DNA of 12,143 bases from JALZAA01 sp036005605. Its GTDB lineage: Bacteria > Actinomycetota > Acidimicrobiia > IMCC26256 > JACDBD01. Position 1 is the stretch's first letter; each line of letters opens with the position of its first letter. The notes below the pieces were generated by a model that searched no databases, was not told where the DNA came from, and worked only from the letters and a program-made list of their open reading frames with translations. Shown piece by piece: positions 1 through 6,531 of the stretch. Where the stretch lies: positions 1 to 12,143 of the forward strand of contig DASYQJ010000232.1 of the NCBI GenBank assembly GCA_036005605.1, in the 5' to 3' direction. The position numbers and the translations under genes were made by a program.

Positions 1-953
1 TCCCCGGCGGCGAGGTGCACATCACGACGGGGCCGCTCTACCACTCGGGGCCGCTGGCGTTCGCCGTGATCAGCCACACGCTCGGCTGCCCGGTCGTCAT
101 CCTGCGCAAGTTCGATCCGGTCTCATGGCTGCGCCTCGTGAAGGAGCACGCCGTCACGAACACGTTCTCGGCGCCGACGCAGCTCAAGCGACTGGTCACC
201 CTGCCGCCGGGGGAGCTCGAGCGCGCCGACCTGTCGTCGATGCGCTGCTTGATCGCCAACGCGGCGCCGGTGCCGTACGCACTGAAGCAGGAGGTGGTCG
301 CGAAGCTCGGCGAGGGCTTCCTGTACGAGGTGTACGGGTCGACGGAGCTCGGCATTGTCACCGTGCTCAAGCCGCCCGACCAGCTGCGCAAACCGGGGTC
401 GTGCGGGAAGGTCTACGGCGGGATCGAGGTGAAGCTGGTCAGGGAGGACGGCACCGAGGCGGACGTCGGCGAACCGGGAGAGCTGTTCATCCGCACCGGT
501 CTGGCGATGGACGGATACCACCGCACCGACGAGCAGCTCGCCGAGCTGAGCGACGGCGGGTGGAAGTCGGTCGGCGACGTCGCCTACCGCGACGACGAGG
601 GATTCCTCTTCATCAACGACCGCAAGAAGGACATGATCATCTCGGGCGGCGTGAACATCTACCCCGCCGAGATCGAAGCCGTGCTCCACGAGCACCCGCA
701 GGTGCTCGACGTGGCCGTGTTCGGCATCCCGGACGACGAATGGGGCGAGAGCGTGTACGCGGTCGTCCAGCCGAAGCCGGGGGAGACGATCGACCTCACG
801 GAGCTGCGCGCATTCGTCGAGGGGCGCGTCGGTGGCTACAAGCGTCCGCGCCGGTACGAGCTCCGCGACGAGCTGCCGAGAACCGACGCCGGCAAGCTCC
901 TGAAGCGGGTCCTGCGCGACGAGTTCTGGCGGGACCGCGCCACCGCGGTGTGA
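1..953 (+). CDS. AMP-forming acyl-CoA synthetase, C-terminal part (5' end outside window)
   Basis: This gene enters from the left edge, and the frame is open from base 3, so the true start lies upstream. About 316 C-terminal residues are visible, against roughly 500 for the family. The enzyme activates a carboxylic acid with ATP to an acyl-adenylate and then to an acyl-CoA in the cytoplasm. Visible ANL-superfamily motifs, in order, are PLYHSGP, the adenine-site YGSTE, the GDVAYRDDEGF/DRKKDMIISGG hinge region, the NIYPAEIE stretch after the hinge, and the C-terminal PRTDAGKLLKR, whose Lys is the adenylation catalytic residue. The sequence looks intact. Its stop overlaps the start of the following ATP-grasp gene (GTGA), so the two are probably translationally coupled. 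The family covers medium/long-chain fatty acids, bile-acid-type substrates and aryl acids, and the substrate cannot be told from this portion. Confidence 0.93.
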   Translation, partial: PGGEVHITTGPLYHSGPLAFAVISHTLGCPVVILRKFDPVSWLRLVKEHAVTNTFSAPTQLKRLVTLPPGELERADLSSMRCLIANAAPVPYALKQEVVAKLGEGFLYEVYGSTELGIVTVLKPPDQLRKPGSCGKVYGGIEVKLVREDGTEADVGEPGELFIRTGLAMDGYHRTDEQLAELSDGGWKSVGDVAYRDDEGFLFINDRKKDMIISGGVNIYPAEIEAVLHEHPQVLDVAVFGIPDDEWGESVYAVVQPKPGETIDLTELRAFVEGRVGGYKRPRRYELRDELPRTDAGKLLKRVLRDEFWRDRATAV

Positions 954-1615
954 CCCCTCCCATCACGCGCACCCTCTCCGAGCACGAGTCGAAGCGCGTC
1001 CTCGCTGCGGCCGGCGTGCCCGTGCTCGACGAACGTCTCGTCCAGACGCCGGACGCGGCCGTCGACGCCGCGCGCGCTGTCGCGTCCGAGGCAGCCGTGG
1101 TCGCGAAGCTCTGCGGCGCGGGCGTCACCCACAAGACGGAACGGGGTCTCGTGCGGCTTGGGCTGCACGGCGACGACGATGTGCGCGCGGCGTCCGCGGC
1201 ACTCCTCGACGCGGCGACTCCCGAGGACGGCGCGGTCGGAGTGCTCGTCGCCCCAATGGTGCGCGGAAGCCGTGAGCTGATCGCCGGTGTGTACCGCGAC
1301 GAGCAGTTCGGGCCGTCCGTGATGCTGGGTATCGGCGGCGTGCTCACCGAGGCCCTGGCGGACGTCGCGTTCCGGCTCGTCCCACTTGAACGGGTCGATG
1401 CCGAGGAGATGCTCGACGAACTGGCCGCGCAGCCGCTGCTCGGTCCGGTGCGCGGCGAGCCGCCCGTCGACCGTGGTGCGGCCGCGGATGTGATCCTCGC
1501 CCTCTCCCGGCTGACCGAGGACCGTCCCGACATCATCTCGGTGGACGTGAACCCGCTCGTCGTCGTAGAGGGCCGCCTGGTGGCGGTGGACGCGCTGGTC
1601 GAGGTCCGACCATGA
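950..1615 (+). CDS. ADP-forming acyl-CoA synthetase, ATP-grasp (beta) subunit
   Basis: A 221-residue ATP-grasp protein of the beta-subunit type found in ADP-forming acetyl/acyl-CoA synthetases (NDP-forming acyl-CoA ligase family). It handles the nucleotide half of acyl-CoA + ADP + Pi <-> acid + CoA + ATP. Visible family signatures are the start TLSEHESKRVLAAAGVPV, the lysine-containing AKLCGAGVTHKTERG strand-loop, SRELIAGVYRDEQFGP, MLGIGGVLTEALADVAFRLVPL, and a C-terminal SVDVNPLVV strand typical of metal/ATP binding in ATP-grasp folds. The GTG start was chosen because it overlaps the previous stop (GTGA) and gives the normal N-terminus; the frame is open far upstream but is only a shadow there. 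The stop overlaps the next ATG (ATGA). In many bacteria this domain is fused to the alpha part; here it is separate and comes first. The substrate is unknown. Confidence 0.88.
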   Translation: MTPPITRTLSEHESKRVLAAAGVPVLDERLVQTPDAAVDAARAVASEAAVVAKLCGAGVTHKTERGLVRLGLHGDDDVRAASAALLDAATPEDGAVGVLVAPMVRGSRELIAGVYRDEQFGPSVMLGIGGVLTEALADVAFRLVPLERVDAEEMLDELAAQPLLGPVRGEPPVDRGAAADVILALSRLTEDRPDIISVDVNPLVVVEGRLVAVDALVEVRP

Positions 1616-3084
1616 CGTCGCCCTCGTCCGAGCAGTGGCGCGCGTTGTTCGAGCCGCGCGGCGTCGTGGTGGCGGGGGCGTCGAGTCATCCCGGGAAGTT
1701 CGGGTTCGTCGCGCTCCACAACATCCTCCGGCACGACTACCCGGGCGCGGTGTTCGCCACCAACCTCGAAGGCGGCGAGATCCTCGGACGGCGCGTCCTC
1801 ACTTCGATCGACGACCTGCCCGAAGGTGCCGCCGACCTCGTCTTCGTGTGCACGCCCGCCGCTGCCAACCTCGATCTCCTGAAGGCGTGCGCGGCGAAGG
1901 GCGTCAAGGCCGCGTTCGTCACGTCGGCGGGATACGGCGAGGCGGGCGAGGACGGGCGGGCCGCCGAGCGCGACCTCGTCGAGCTGGCGCGTGACCTCGG
2001 CATGCTGCTCGTCGGGCCGAACGGCCAGGGCGTCGTCTCGACGCCGCTGTCGCTGTGCGCGCAGATCGTGGCCCCGTATCCGCCGTCCGGCGGCATCGCC
2101 ATCGTGAGCCAGTCCGGCAACTTCGTGTCGTCGTTCCAAAACTACGCAGTGCAGACGAGCATCGGCGTGAGCCGGGCCGTCTCGGCCGGCAACGCCGCCG
2201 CCGTCACGGTGCCGGACTTCCTCGAGTACTTCGCCGGCGACGACGCGACGACCGTCGCGCTCGCGTACGTCGAAGGCGTCACCGACGGGCGAGGTTTCTT
2301 CGAGCGGATCCGCGGCGTCGCCCGCCGCAAACCGCTCGTCCTCCTCAAGGGTGGCGTGACCGCCGGAGGTCAGCGGGCCGCGGCCTCGCACACGGGAGCG
2401 CTCGCGTCCGACGAGCGGATCTTCGACGGCATGTGTCACCAGGCCGGTGCGACCCGTCCGACCACGGTCGAGGAGGCGTTCGAGGCGGCAGCGACGTTTG
2501 CGACCCAGCCGCTCCCGCGGGGCCCACGGGTCGCCGTGCTCACGACCGCCGGCGGGTGGGGTGTCGTGACGGCCGACGCCGTGACGCGCGCCGGTCTCGA
2601 GCTGCTCCGCCTCCCCGACGACCTGCGGGCGGCCATCGACGCCAAGCTCCCGCCCCGGTGGAGCCGAAACAACCCGGTCGACCTCGCAGGCGCCGAGACG
2701 CGTGACACGATTCCAGAGGTCATGGACCTCATCGCCTCCCACGACGCGGTCGACGCGGTCGTGTACCTCGGGATCGGCATCCAGTCCAACCAGGCGCGCC
2801 TGATGCGCACCGGCCCGTTCTTCCCCGATCATGGGCTCGAACGGATCGTCGCGTACCACGAGCGCCAGGACGAACGGTTCGCGCACGCGGCGGCCGACAT
2901 CTCGCTCGCCACGGGAAAGCCGATCCTCACCGCGACCGAGCTCGCCGTTGCCGACCCCGACAACCCGGGGCCGCGCGCGGTCCGGGCGACCGGACGCCTG
3001 TGCTACTCGTCCTCCAACCGCGCCGTGACCGCGCTCGCCCATCTCTACCGGTACGCGCGGTTCCGGCAGCGGAGAGGACTGTGA
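1612..3084 (+). CDS. ADP-forming acyl-CoA synthetase, CoA-binding/ligase (alpha) subunit
   Basis: A 490-residue protein with the domain order of the acyl-CoA synthetase (ADP-forming) alpha subunit. It has an N-terminal CoA-binding Rossmann domain (FEPRGVVVAGASSHPGKFG, about residues 10-30, to LVGPNGQGVVS near 140), then succinyl-CoA-ligase-like domains. VSQSGNF starts at residue 165. SHTGALA contains His260, matching the phosphohistidine that relays phosphate between the CoA-ligase site and the ATP-grasp subunit. A C-terminal domain carries the WSRNNPVDLAGAET stretch. With the upstream beta gene it should form a complete ADP-forming CoA ligase. The ATG overlaps the beta stop (ATGA), and its own TGA overlaps the next GTG (GTGA), so four consecutive genes are coupled. 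No key residue appears to be missing. Acyl specificity (acetyl, branched-chain, aryl or other) cannot be read from the sequence. Confidence 0.9.
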   Translation: MTSPSSEQWRALFEPRGVVVAGASSHPGKFGFVALHNILRHDYPGAVFATNLEGGEILGRRVLTSIDDLPEGAADLVFVCTPAAANLDLLKACAAKGVKAAFVTSAGYGEAGEDGRAAERDLVELARDLGMLLVGPNGQGVVSTPLSLCAQIVAPYPPSGGIAIVSQSGNFVSSFQNYAVQTSIGVSRAVSAGNAAAVTVPDFLEYFAGDDATTVALAYVEGVTDGRGFFERIRGVARRKPLVLLKGGVTAGGQRAAASHTGALASDERIFDGMCHQAGATRPTTVEEAFEAAATFATQPLPRGPRVAVLTTAGGWGVVTADAVTRAGLELLRLPDDLRAAIDAKLPPRWSRNNPVDLAGAETRDTIPEVMDLIASHDAVDAVVYLGIGIQSNQARLMRTGPFFPDHGLERIVAYHERQDERFAHAAADISLATGKPILTATELAVADPDNPGPRAVRATGRLCYSSSNRAVTALAHLYRYARFRQRRGL

Positions 3085-4508
3085 TCGGCGGCAACATCGC
3101 GATCCGTCGGATTGTCGCCGTCATCCTGATCACCGCGGCGGCTGGTTGCGGGTATCTCGCGCTGCGCGACGACGACGCGCCGGCGGCGACGACCGATGCA
3201 CCTCGTCTCGCGACACCACTCTGGTCACCGCGGCGGGTGCCGCAGCCACTGGTCGACGCGGTGGGAGCGCAGCGACTCCAGTCGGGTCTCGACGCCGAGC
3301 TGGCTGCGAACCAGAACTGCGTGATCGTCACCGATGGTGCCGGTGAGCTCGCGTCCAAGAGCCCGAACACCGTGCTCGCCCCCGCGTCGACGGAGAAGCT
3401 GCTGACCGCGGTGGTGGCGCTGTCCACGATGGGACCCGATTTCAAATACGAGACGAAGGCGGTCGCCCCCGCCGCGCCGGCGAACGGGGCGGTGTCGCGT
3501 CTGTGGCTCGTCGGCGCCGGCGATCCCGGCCTCGCGACGCCCGAGTACCAGGCGCTGATCGCGTCGGACCCGAAGACCAAGGACGAGGTCACCACGTCGC
3601 TCGTCTCGCTCGCCGACTCGATCGTCGCCGCCGGCGTCCGGAGCATCCCCGGCGGCGTGCAAGGCGACGACTCGCGCTACGACACCACGCGCTACCTACC
3701 CACGTGGAAGGACACGTACCGCACCGACGGACAGGTCGGTCCGATCGGCGCGCTCACCGTCAACCACGGGTTCAGCGCGTTCAGGCCCAAGCCCGTCCCG
3801 GTCGACGACCCCGCGGTGTTCGCGGCCGGGGAGCTCACGCGGCTGCTCACCGACCGCGGGGTCGCCGTAGGTGGGGCACCTGGTCACTCGAACGCGCCAG
3901 GCGACGCGGTGAGCGTGGCGTCCGTGCAGTCGCCACCGTTCCGCGATGTCGTCGAGTCGTTGATCAGGATCAGCGACAACCTCGGCGCCGAGCTGCTGAC
4001 GCGCGAGCTGGGCGCGCGGGTGGCGAACCAGGGCACGACCGCTGCCGGCACCCAGGTGATCGCCGACAAGGCTCGCGGGCTCGGCATCCCCGTCGAGGGG
4101 CTGACACTCGTCGACGGCTCTGGTCTCGACCGGGGCAATCGTGTCTCGTGCCGCACCCTGGTCACCGCGCTCGCACTCGGAGCCCGCCCCGAGCTCCGCG
4201 CCCTTTGGGACGGCCTCGCAGTCGCCGGGCAGTCGGGCACGCTCGAGGACGAGTTCCGTGGGTCGCCGCTCACCGGGAAGCTACGGGGCAAGACCGGGTC
4301 GCTGCAGGGCGTCACGGGGTTGGCGGCACTCATCGACCAGGGTCGAGCCGTGTCGTTCGCGTTCCTCGCCAACGGCGATTTCGCGGAGAGCGGAGGGATC
4401 GCGATCCGTGCCCGCGTCGCCGACATCGTGGGCAGGTTCCCCGACGCGCCGGCCGCCGATCAGCTGGTGCCGATGCCGAACACGCCCACCCCGGCGGCGA
4501 GTCCGTAG
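3081..4508 (+). CDS. dacB: D-alanyl-D-alanine carboxypeptidase/endopeptidase, PBP4 type (peptidase S13)
   Basis: A 475-residue penicillin-binding protein of class C (PBP4/DacB, family S13), which trims or cleaves peptidoglycan stem peptides outside the membrane. All three catalytic motifs are present: STEK with nucleophile Ser103 and Lys106, SDN at 298-300, and KTG at 404-406. A hydrophobic stretch at about residues 11-28 after Arg9-Arg10 serves as signal or anchor. It contains AAAGC with Cys23, a loose lipobox lacking the usual Leu at -3, so a lipoprotein is possible but unproven. The long insertion between SxxK and SxN is normal for this family. The GTG start was chosen because it overlaps the previous stop and follows a purine-rich GGAGAGG at 3071-3077. 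An in-frame upstream extension into the preceding gene would bury the signal sequence. The link to the CoA-ligase genes is positional; no functional tie is known. Confidence 0.93.
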   Translation: MIGGNIAIRRIVAVILITAAAGCGYLALRDDDAPAATTDAPRLATPLWSPRRVPQPLVDAVGAQRLQSGLDAELAANQNCVIVTDGAGELASKSPNTVLAPASTEKLLTAVVALSTMGPDFKYETKAVAPAAPANGAVSRLWLVGAGDPGLATPEYQALIASDPKTKDEVTTSLVSLADSIVAAGVRSIPGGVQGDDSRYDTTRYLPTWKDTYRTDGQVGPIGALTVNHGFSAFRPKPVPVDDPAVFAAGELTRLLTDRGVAVGGAPGHSNAPGDAVSVASVQSPPFRDVVESLIRISDNLGAELLTRELGARVANQGTTAAGTQVIADKARGLGIPVEGLTLVDGSGLDRGNRVSCRTLVTALALGARPELRALWDGLAVAGQSGTLEDEFRGSPLTGKLRGKTGSLQGVTGLAALIDQGRAVSFAFLANGDFAESGGIAIRARVADIVGRFPDAPAADQLVPMPNTPTPAASP

Positions 4509-4529
4509 GCGGGTCGAGGGGCATGCTGG

Positions 4530-4558
4530 TTGCAGGCCGGAGCGACGGCGACGACAAT
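4530..4558 (+). promoter_or_regulatory. Candidate promoter for the small membrane-protein operon
   Basis: TTGCAG and GACAAT are separated by 17 nt in the short gap before the 116-residue membrane protein. The match to the sigma-70-type consensus is partial (TTG kept in the -35, four of six in the -10). It would start transcription about 20 nt before the GTG and leave the AAGGAGG ribosome site at 4574-4580 in the leader. Read-through from dacB is an alternative. Confidence 0.3.
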
Positions 4559-4584
4559 CCCCGCCCGGCCCCGAAGGAGGATCC

Positions 4585-4935
4585 GTGAGCGACCCGGCGC
4601 CGAACCCCTCGGACAGCCGAAACCCGCCGCTGCCGCAGCTCGTCACCGAGCTGTGGGAGCTCATCGTCGCCTACTTCAAGCAGGAAACCGTGGTCCCGCT
4701 CCAGCAGCTGGGCCGCTGGATCGCCTTCGGCATCCTCGGTGCGCTGCTGCTCGGCGTGGGGGTCCTCCTCCTTGCCGTCGGGGGACTGCGGGCGCTGCAG
4801 GAGGAGACCGGAACCACGTTCACGGGGAACCTGTCGTGGATTCCGTACATGATCATGTTCGCCGCGCTGCTCATCGGCGGGGCGATCACGTGGAAAGCGC
4901 GCGGCGTGCAGCGCAGGCGAAAGGCTTCTTCATGA
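4585..4935 (+). CDS. Small two-helix membrane protein, resembles actinobacterial holin-X-like proteins
   Basis: A 116-residue protein of uncertain function. The N-terminal ~18 residues are Pro/Ser/Asn-rich. Next come an amphipathic segment (LVTELWELIVAYFKQE) and two predicted membrane helices at about 45-67 and 85-103, ending in a basic tail (RGVQRRRKASS) that suggests a cytoplasmic C-terminus. Size and pattern recall the small 'phage holin family'/Holin-X-like proteins of actinobacterial chromosomes, which are not known to be lytic. That resemblance is from memory and moderate. The GTG start is supported by a strong ribosome site (AAGGAGG ending 4 nt before it); the frame is open upstream only as a shadow of dacB. 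Its stop overlaps the next ATG (ATGA), so it begins a three-gene unit of tiny membrane proteins. Confidence 0.8.
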   Translation: MSDPAPNPSDSRNPPLPQLVTELWELIVAYFKQETVVPLQQLGRWIAFGILGALLLGVGVLLLAVGGLRALQEETGTTFTGNLSWIPYMIMFAALLIGGAITWKARGVQRRRKASS

Positions 4936-5168
4936 TGGGCGATGGCAACACCGCGACACCGCCGGGAACCGACCGGCCGATCACACGCGCCGATCTCGAA
5001 GCGAAGTTCAGCCAGCTGCGGGGCTCCACGACCGCATCCGACACGCAACGCAACATCGGGTTCACTGCGCTGATCGTCGCGGGCGTCGCACTCATCCTGG
5101 GCGCGTACCTCTTCGGGCGGATCCGCGGTCGCAAGCGCCGCACGATCGTCGAGGTGCGACGCGTTTGA
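4932..5168 (+). CDS. Small single-helix membrane protein, function unknown
   Basis: A 78-residue protein that I do not recognise as a named family. It has a polar N-terminal half with a probable helix (ITRADLEAKFSQLRG, residues 17-31), one membrane segment at about 42-62 (IGFTALIVAGVALILGAYLFG), and a strongly basic tail (RIRGRKRRTIVEVRRV). This charge pattern predicts N-out, C-in topology. It is coupled at both ends: its ATG overlaps the stop of the preceding holin-like gene (ATGA), and its stop shares one base with the next start (TGATG). A second ATG directly follows, so the true N-terminus may be one residue shorter. The layout resembles actinobacterial holin-X/DUF3618-type small-protein operons, but membership in DUF3618 is not shown. 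Confidence 0.72.
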   Translation: MMGDGNTATPPGTDRPITRADLEAKFSQLRGSTTASDTQRNIGFTALIVAGVALILGAYLFGRIRGRKRRTIVEVRRV

Positions 5169-5371
5169 TGGACATCCTGATCCGCCTCGCGCGCACGGGC
5201 CTCCGACGCGGCATCCGTTACGGGTCACGGCGCTGGCTCATCACGGGGATCACCGCCGGTCTTCTCGCGTTGGTAAAGCGCATGCTCACCGAGCCACCGA
5301 AGACCGTGTACAGCACCGAGCTCGAGCCCGGCGAGCGGCTCGAGATCCGAACCGTTCCCCCAAACTCGTAA
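5168..5371 (+). CDS. Small basic, probably membrane-associated protein, function unknown
   Basis: A 67-residue protein of no family I can name. The N-terminal third is arginine-rich (RTGLRRGIRYGSRRW), followed by a short hydrophobic stretch at about residues 23-36 and a polar tail containing VYSTELEPGERLEIRTV. The ATG is preferred over the TTG three bases earlier because it gives the TGATG overlap with the preceding stop. It closes the three-gene set of tiny membrane proteins. Small size lowers certainty, but the tight coupling and steady codon usage support a real gene. Confidence 0.68.
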   Translation: MDILIRLARTGLRRGIRYGSRRWLITGITAGLLALVKRMLTEPPKTVYSTELEPGERLEIRTVPPNS

Positions 5372-5394
5372 CCGTCTCGTCGAAGACCGCCCGG

Positions 5395-5400
5395 TACCCT
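5395..5400 (+). promoter_or_regulatory. Candidate -10 element (TACCCT) for the ttuB-ttuA-trmI group
   Basis: TACCCT fits the actinobacterial TANNNT -10 pattern and lies 8 nt before the GTG of the ubiquitin-like gene, the spacing expected for a leaderless or nearly leaderless transcript. No convincing -35 is visible. The GGGAGG between them (5401-5406) would be too close to serve this GTG as a ribosome site, but it would suit the GTG two codons later. Confidence 0.35.
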
Positions 5401-5408
5401 GGGAGGTC

Positions 5409-5609
5409 GTGAAGGTGGTGCTCCGCAACCCGCGGCGCGAAGTCGAGATGCCGGGCCCGCTCACGGTCTCGGCGCTGCTCGAGCGACTCGACGTCAACCC
5501 CGAGTCGGTGCTCGTCATCCAGGGTGACACGCTCGTGACCCGGGACGCGCGGCTGTCCGACAGTGACGTCGTCGAGATCCGTCCCGTGACCTCGGGAGGC
5601 GCAGCGTGA
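5409..5609 (+). CDS. Ubiquitin-fold sulfur carrier (ThiS/MoaD family), TtuB-like
   Basis: A 66-residue beta-grasp protein with the ThiS/MoaD/TtuB pattern: a first strand MKVVLRNPRREVEM, the helix LTVSALLERLDVNPESVLVI, a second strand pair GDTLVTRDARLSDSDVVEIRPV, and a C-terminal Ser-Gly-Gly. Such carriers are adenylated by a MoeB/ThiF-type E1 and converted to a C-terminal thiocarboxylate that donates sulfur. Its stop overlaps the start of a TtuA-type thiolase (GTGA), which makes a role in tRNA 2-thiolation much more likely than molybdopterin or thiamine synthesis. Oddly, two alanines follow Gly-Gly, so the free GG needed for activation is not encoded at the very end; processing would be required. 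The start could instead be the GTG two codons later, which would truncate the first strand. No E1 or processing protease is seen in the window. Confidence 0.8.
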   Translation: MKVVLRNPRREVEMPGPLTVSALLERLDVNPESVLVIQGDTLVTRDARLSDSDVVEIRPVTSGGAA

Positions 5610-6526
5610 AGTGCCGCGTCTGCCGGGAGCCGGCGGTGCTCGACATCCGCCGGCACAACGCCGCCTTCTGTCGCGACCATTTCTTGAAGCATTGTGGCCA
5701 GCAGGTCCGGCGGGCCATCAAGGACCATGACATGATCGGCGCAGGCGATCGAGTGGTCGTGGCCGTGTCAGGCGGGAAGGACTCGCTCGCCTTGTGGGAC
5801 CTCCTTCTCGGCCTCGGCTATGCGCCAGACGGACTCCACCTCGGGCTCGGGATCGGGGAGTACTCCGACGCCTCCGGACACGCCGCGCGCGCCTTCGCGC
5901 ACGAACGAGGCCTCAAGCTGCACGAGGTCGATCTCGCCGACGACTTCGGCTACGACATCCCGAGCGCGGCCGCCGCGACCCACCGGGCTCCGTGCGGCGC
6001 GTGCGGACTTTCGAAACGGCACCTCTTCAACGCAGTCGCCGTCGAGCACGGCTACGACGTCGTCGCCACGGGTCACAACCTCGACGACGAGGCGGCGGTC
6101 CTCCTCGGCAACGTGCTGCGCTGGGAAACCGGCTTCCTGGGCCGTCAACATCCCGTGCTGCCTGCGAGCTCCGGGTTCGCGCGGAAGGTCAAGCCGCTCT
6201 ACCGACTCGGCGAGCGCGAGACGGCTGCCTATTGCCTGCTTCGAGGCATCGACTATCAGGTCGAGGAGTGCCCGATGGCGGAAGGGAACCGGCATCTCGG
6301 GTACAAGGAAGTGCTCAACGCGCTCGAGGACCGCTCACCCGGCGCCAAGGCGGCGTTCGTGTTCGGGTTCGTGGACCGCGCGCACGACCACTTCACCGAC
6401 GACGCCGGCGCCGAGCGCGAAGGCCTCCAGGCGTGTCTGGTCTGCGGATCGCCGACCACGAGCGACGTCTGTGCGTTCTGCCGGTTGCAGGAGCGCGTCG
6501 GTTCCCGCGCCGGCCAATCCCGGTAG
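5606..6526 (+). CDS. ttuA: tRNA-5-methyluridine(54) 2-sulfurtransferase, TtuA-like
   Basis: A 306-residue PP-loop thiolase of the TtuA/TtcA/Ncs6 superfamily. It should activate U54 (T54) of tRNA with ATP and replace the C2 oxygen with sulfur from the adjacent ubiquitin-fold carrier. Features in order: an N-terminal zinc site with Cys3, Cys6, Cys22 and His25; the PP-loop SGGKDS at 55-60; PCGACG with Cys130 and Cys133; Cys222 in EECPM; and a C-terminal zinc site with Cys277, Cys280, Cys289 and Cys292. The 130/133/222 triad equals, as I recall, the residues binding the catalytic [4Fe-4S] cluster in Thermus TtuA. The two zinc fingers separate it from TtcA, which acts on C32. The GTG overlaps the upstream stop (GTGA), and trmI follows after 5 nt. 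A Ncs6-like action at U34 is the alternative, less likely given the neighbours. Confidence 0.86.
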   Translation: MKCRVCREPAVLDIRRHNAAFCRDHFLKHCGQQVRRAIKDHDMIGAGDRVVVAVSGGKDSLALWDLLLGLGYAPDGLHLGLGIGEYSDASGHAARAFAHERGLKLHEVDLADDFGYDIPSAAAATHRAPCGACGLSKRHLFNAVAVEHGYDVVATGHNLDDEAAVLLGNVLRWETGFLGRQHPVLPASSGFARKVKPLYRLGERETAAYCLLRGIDYQVEECPMAEGNRHLGYKEVLNALEDRSPGAKAAFVFGFVDRAHDHFTDDAGAEREGLQACLVCGSPTTSDVCAFCRLQERVGSRAGQSR

Positions 6527-6531
6527 TCGCC

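Noticed and set aside
125..949. Upstream extension of the ATP-grasp beta subunit frame into the acyl-CoA synthetase gene
   Set aside because: The extension is Arg-rich shadow sequence. The GTG overlapping the previous stop gives the normal family N-terminus.
796..3042. Long open frame of 748 codons on the minus strand opposite the CoA-ligase genes
   Set aside because: It is low-complexity Arg/Gly/Ala/Asp-rich sequence lying antisense to two well-supported genes. GC-rich codon bias creates such mirror frames.
3000..3080. Upstream in-frame start for dacB
   Set aside because: It would add 27 residues in front of the signal sequence and read through the end of the CoA-ligase gene.
4535..4570. 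GGCCG...CGGCC as a terminator after dacB
   Set aside because: It has only a 5-bp stem with a loop of more than 20 bases, too weak to call in GC-rich DNA.
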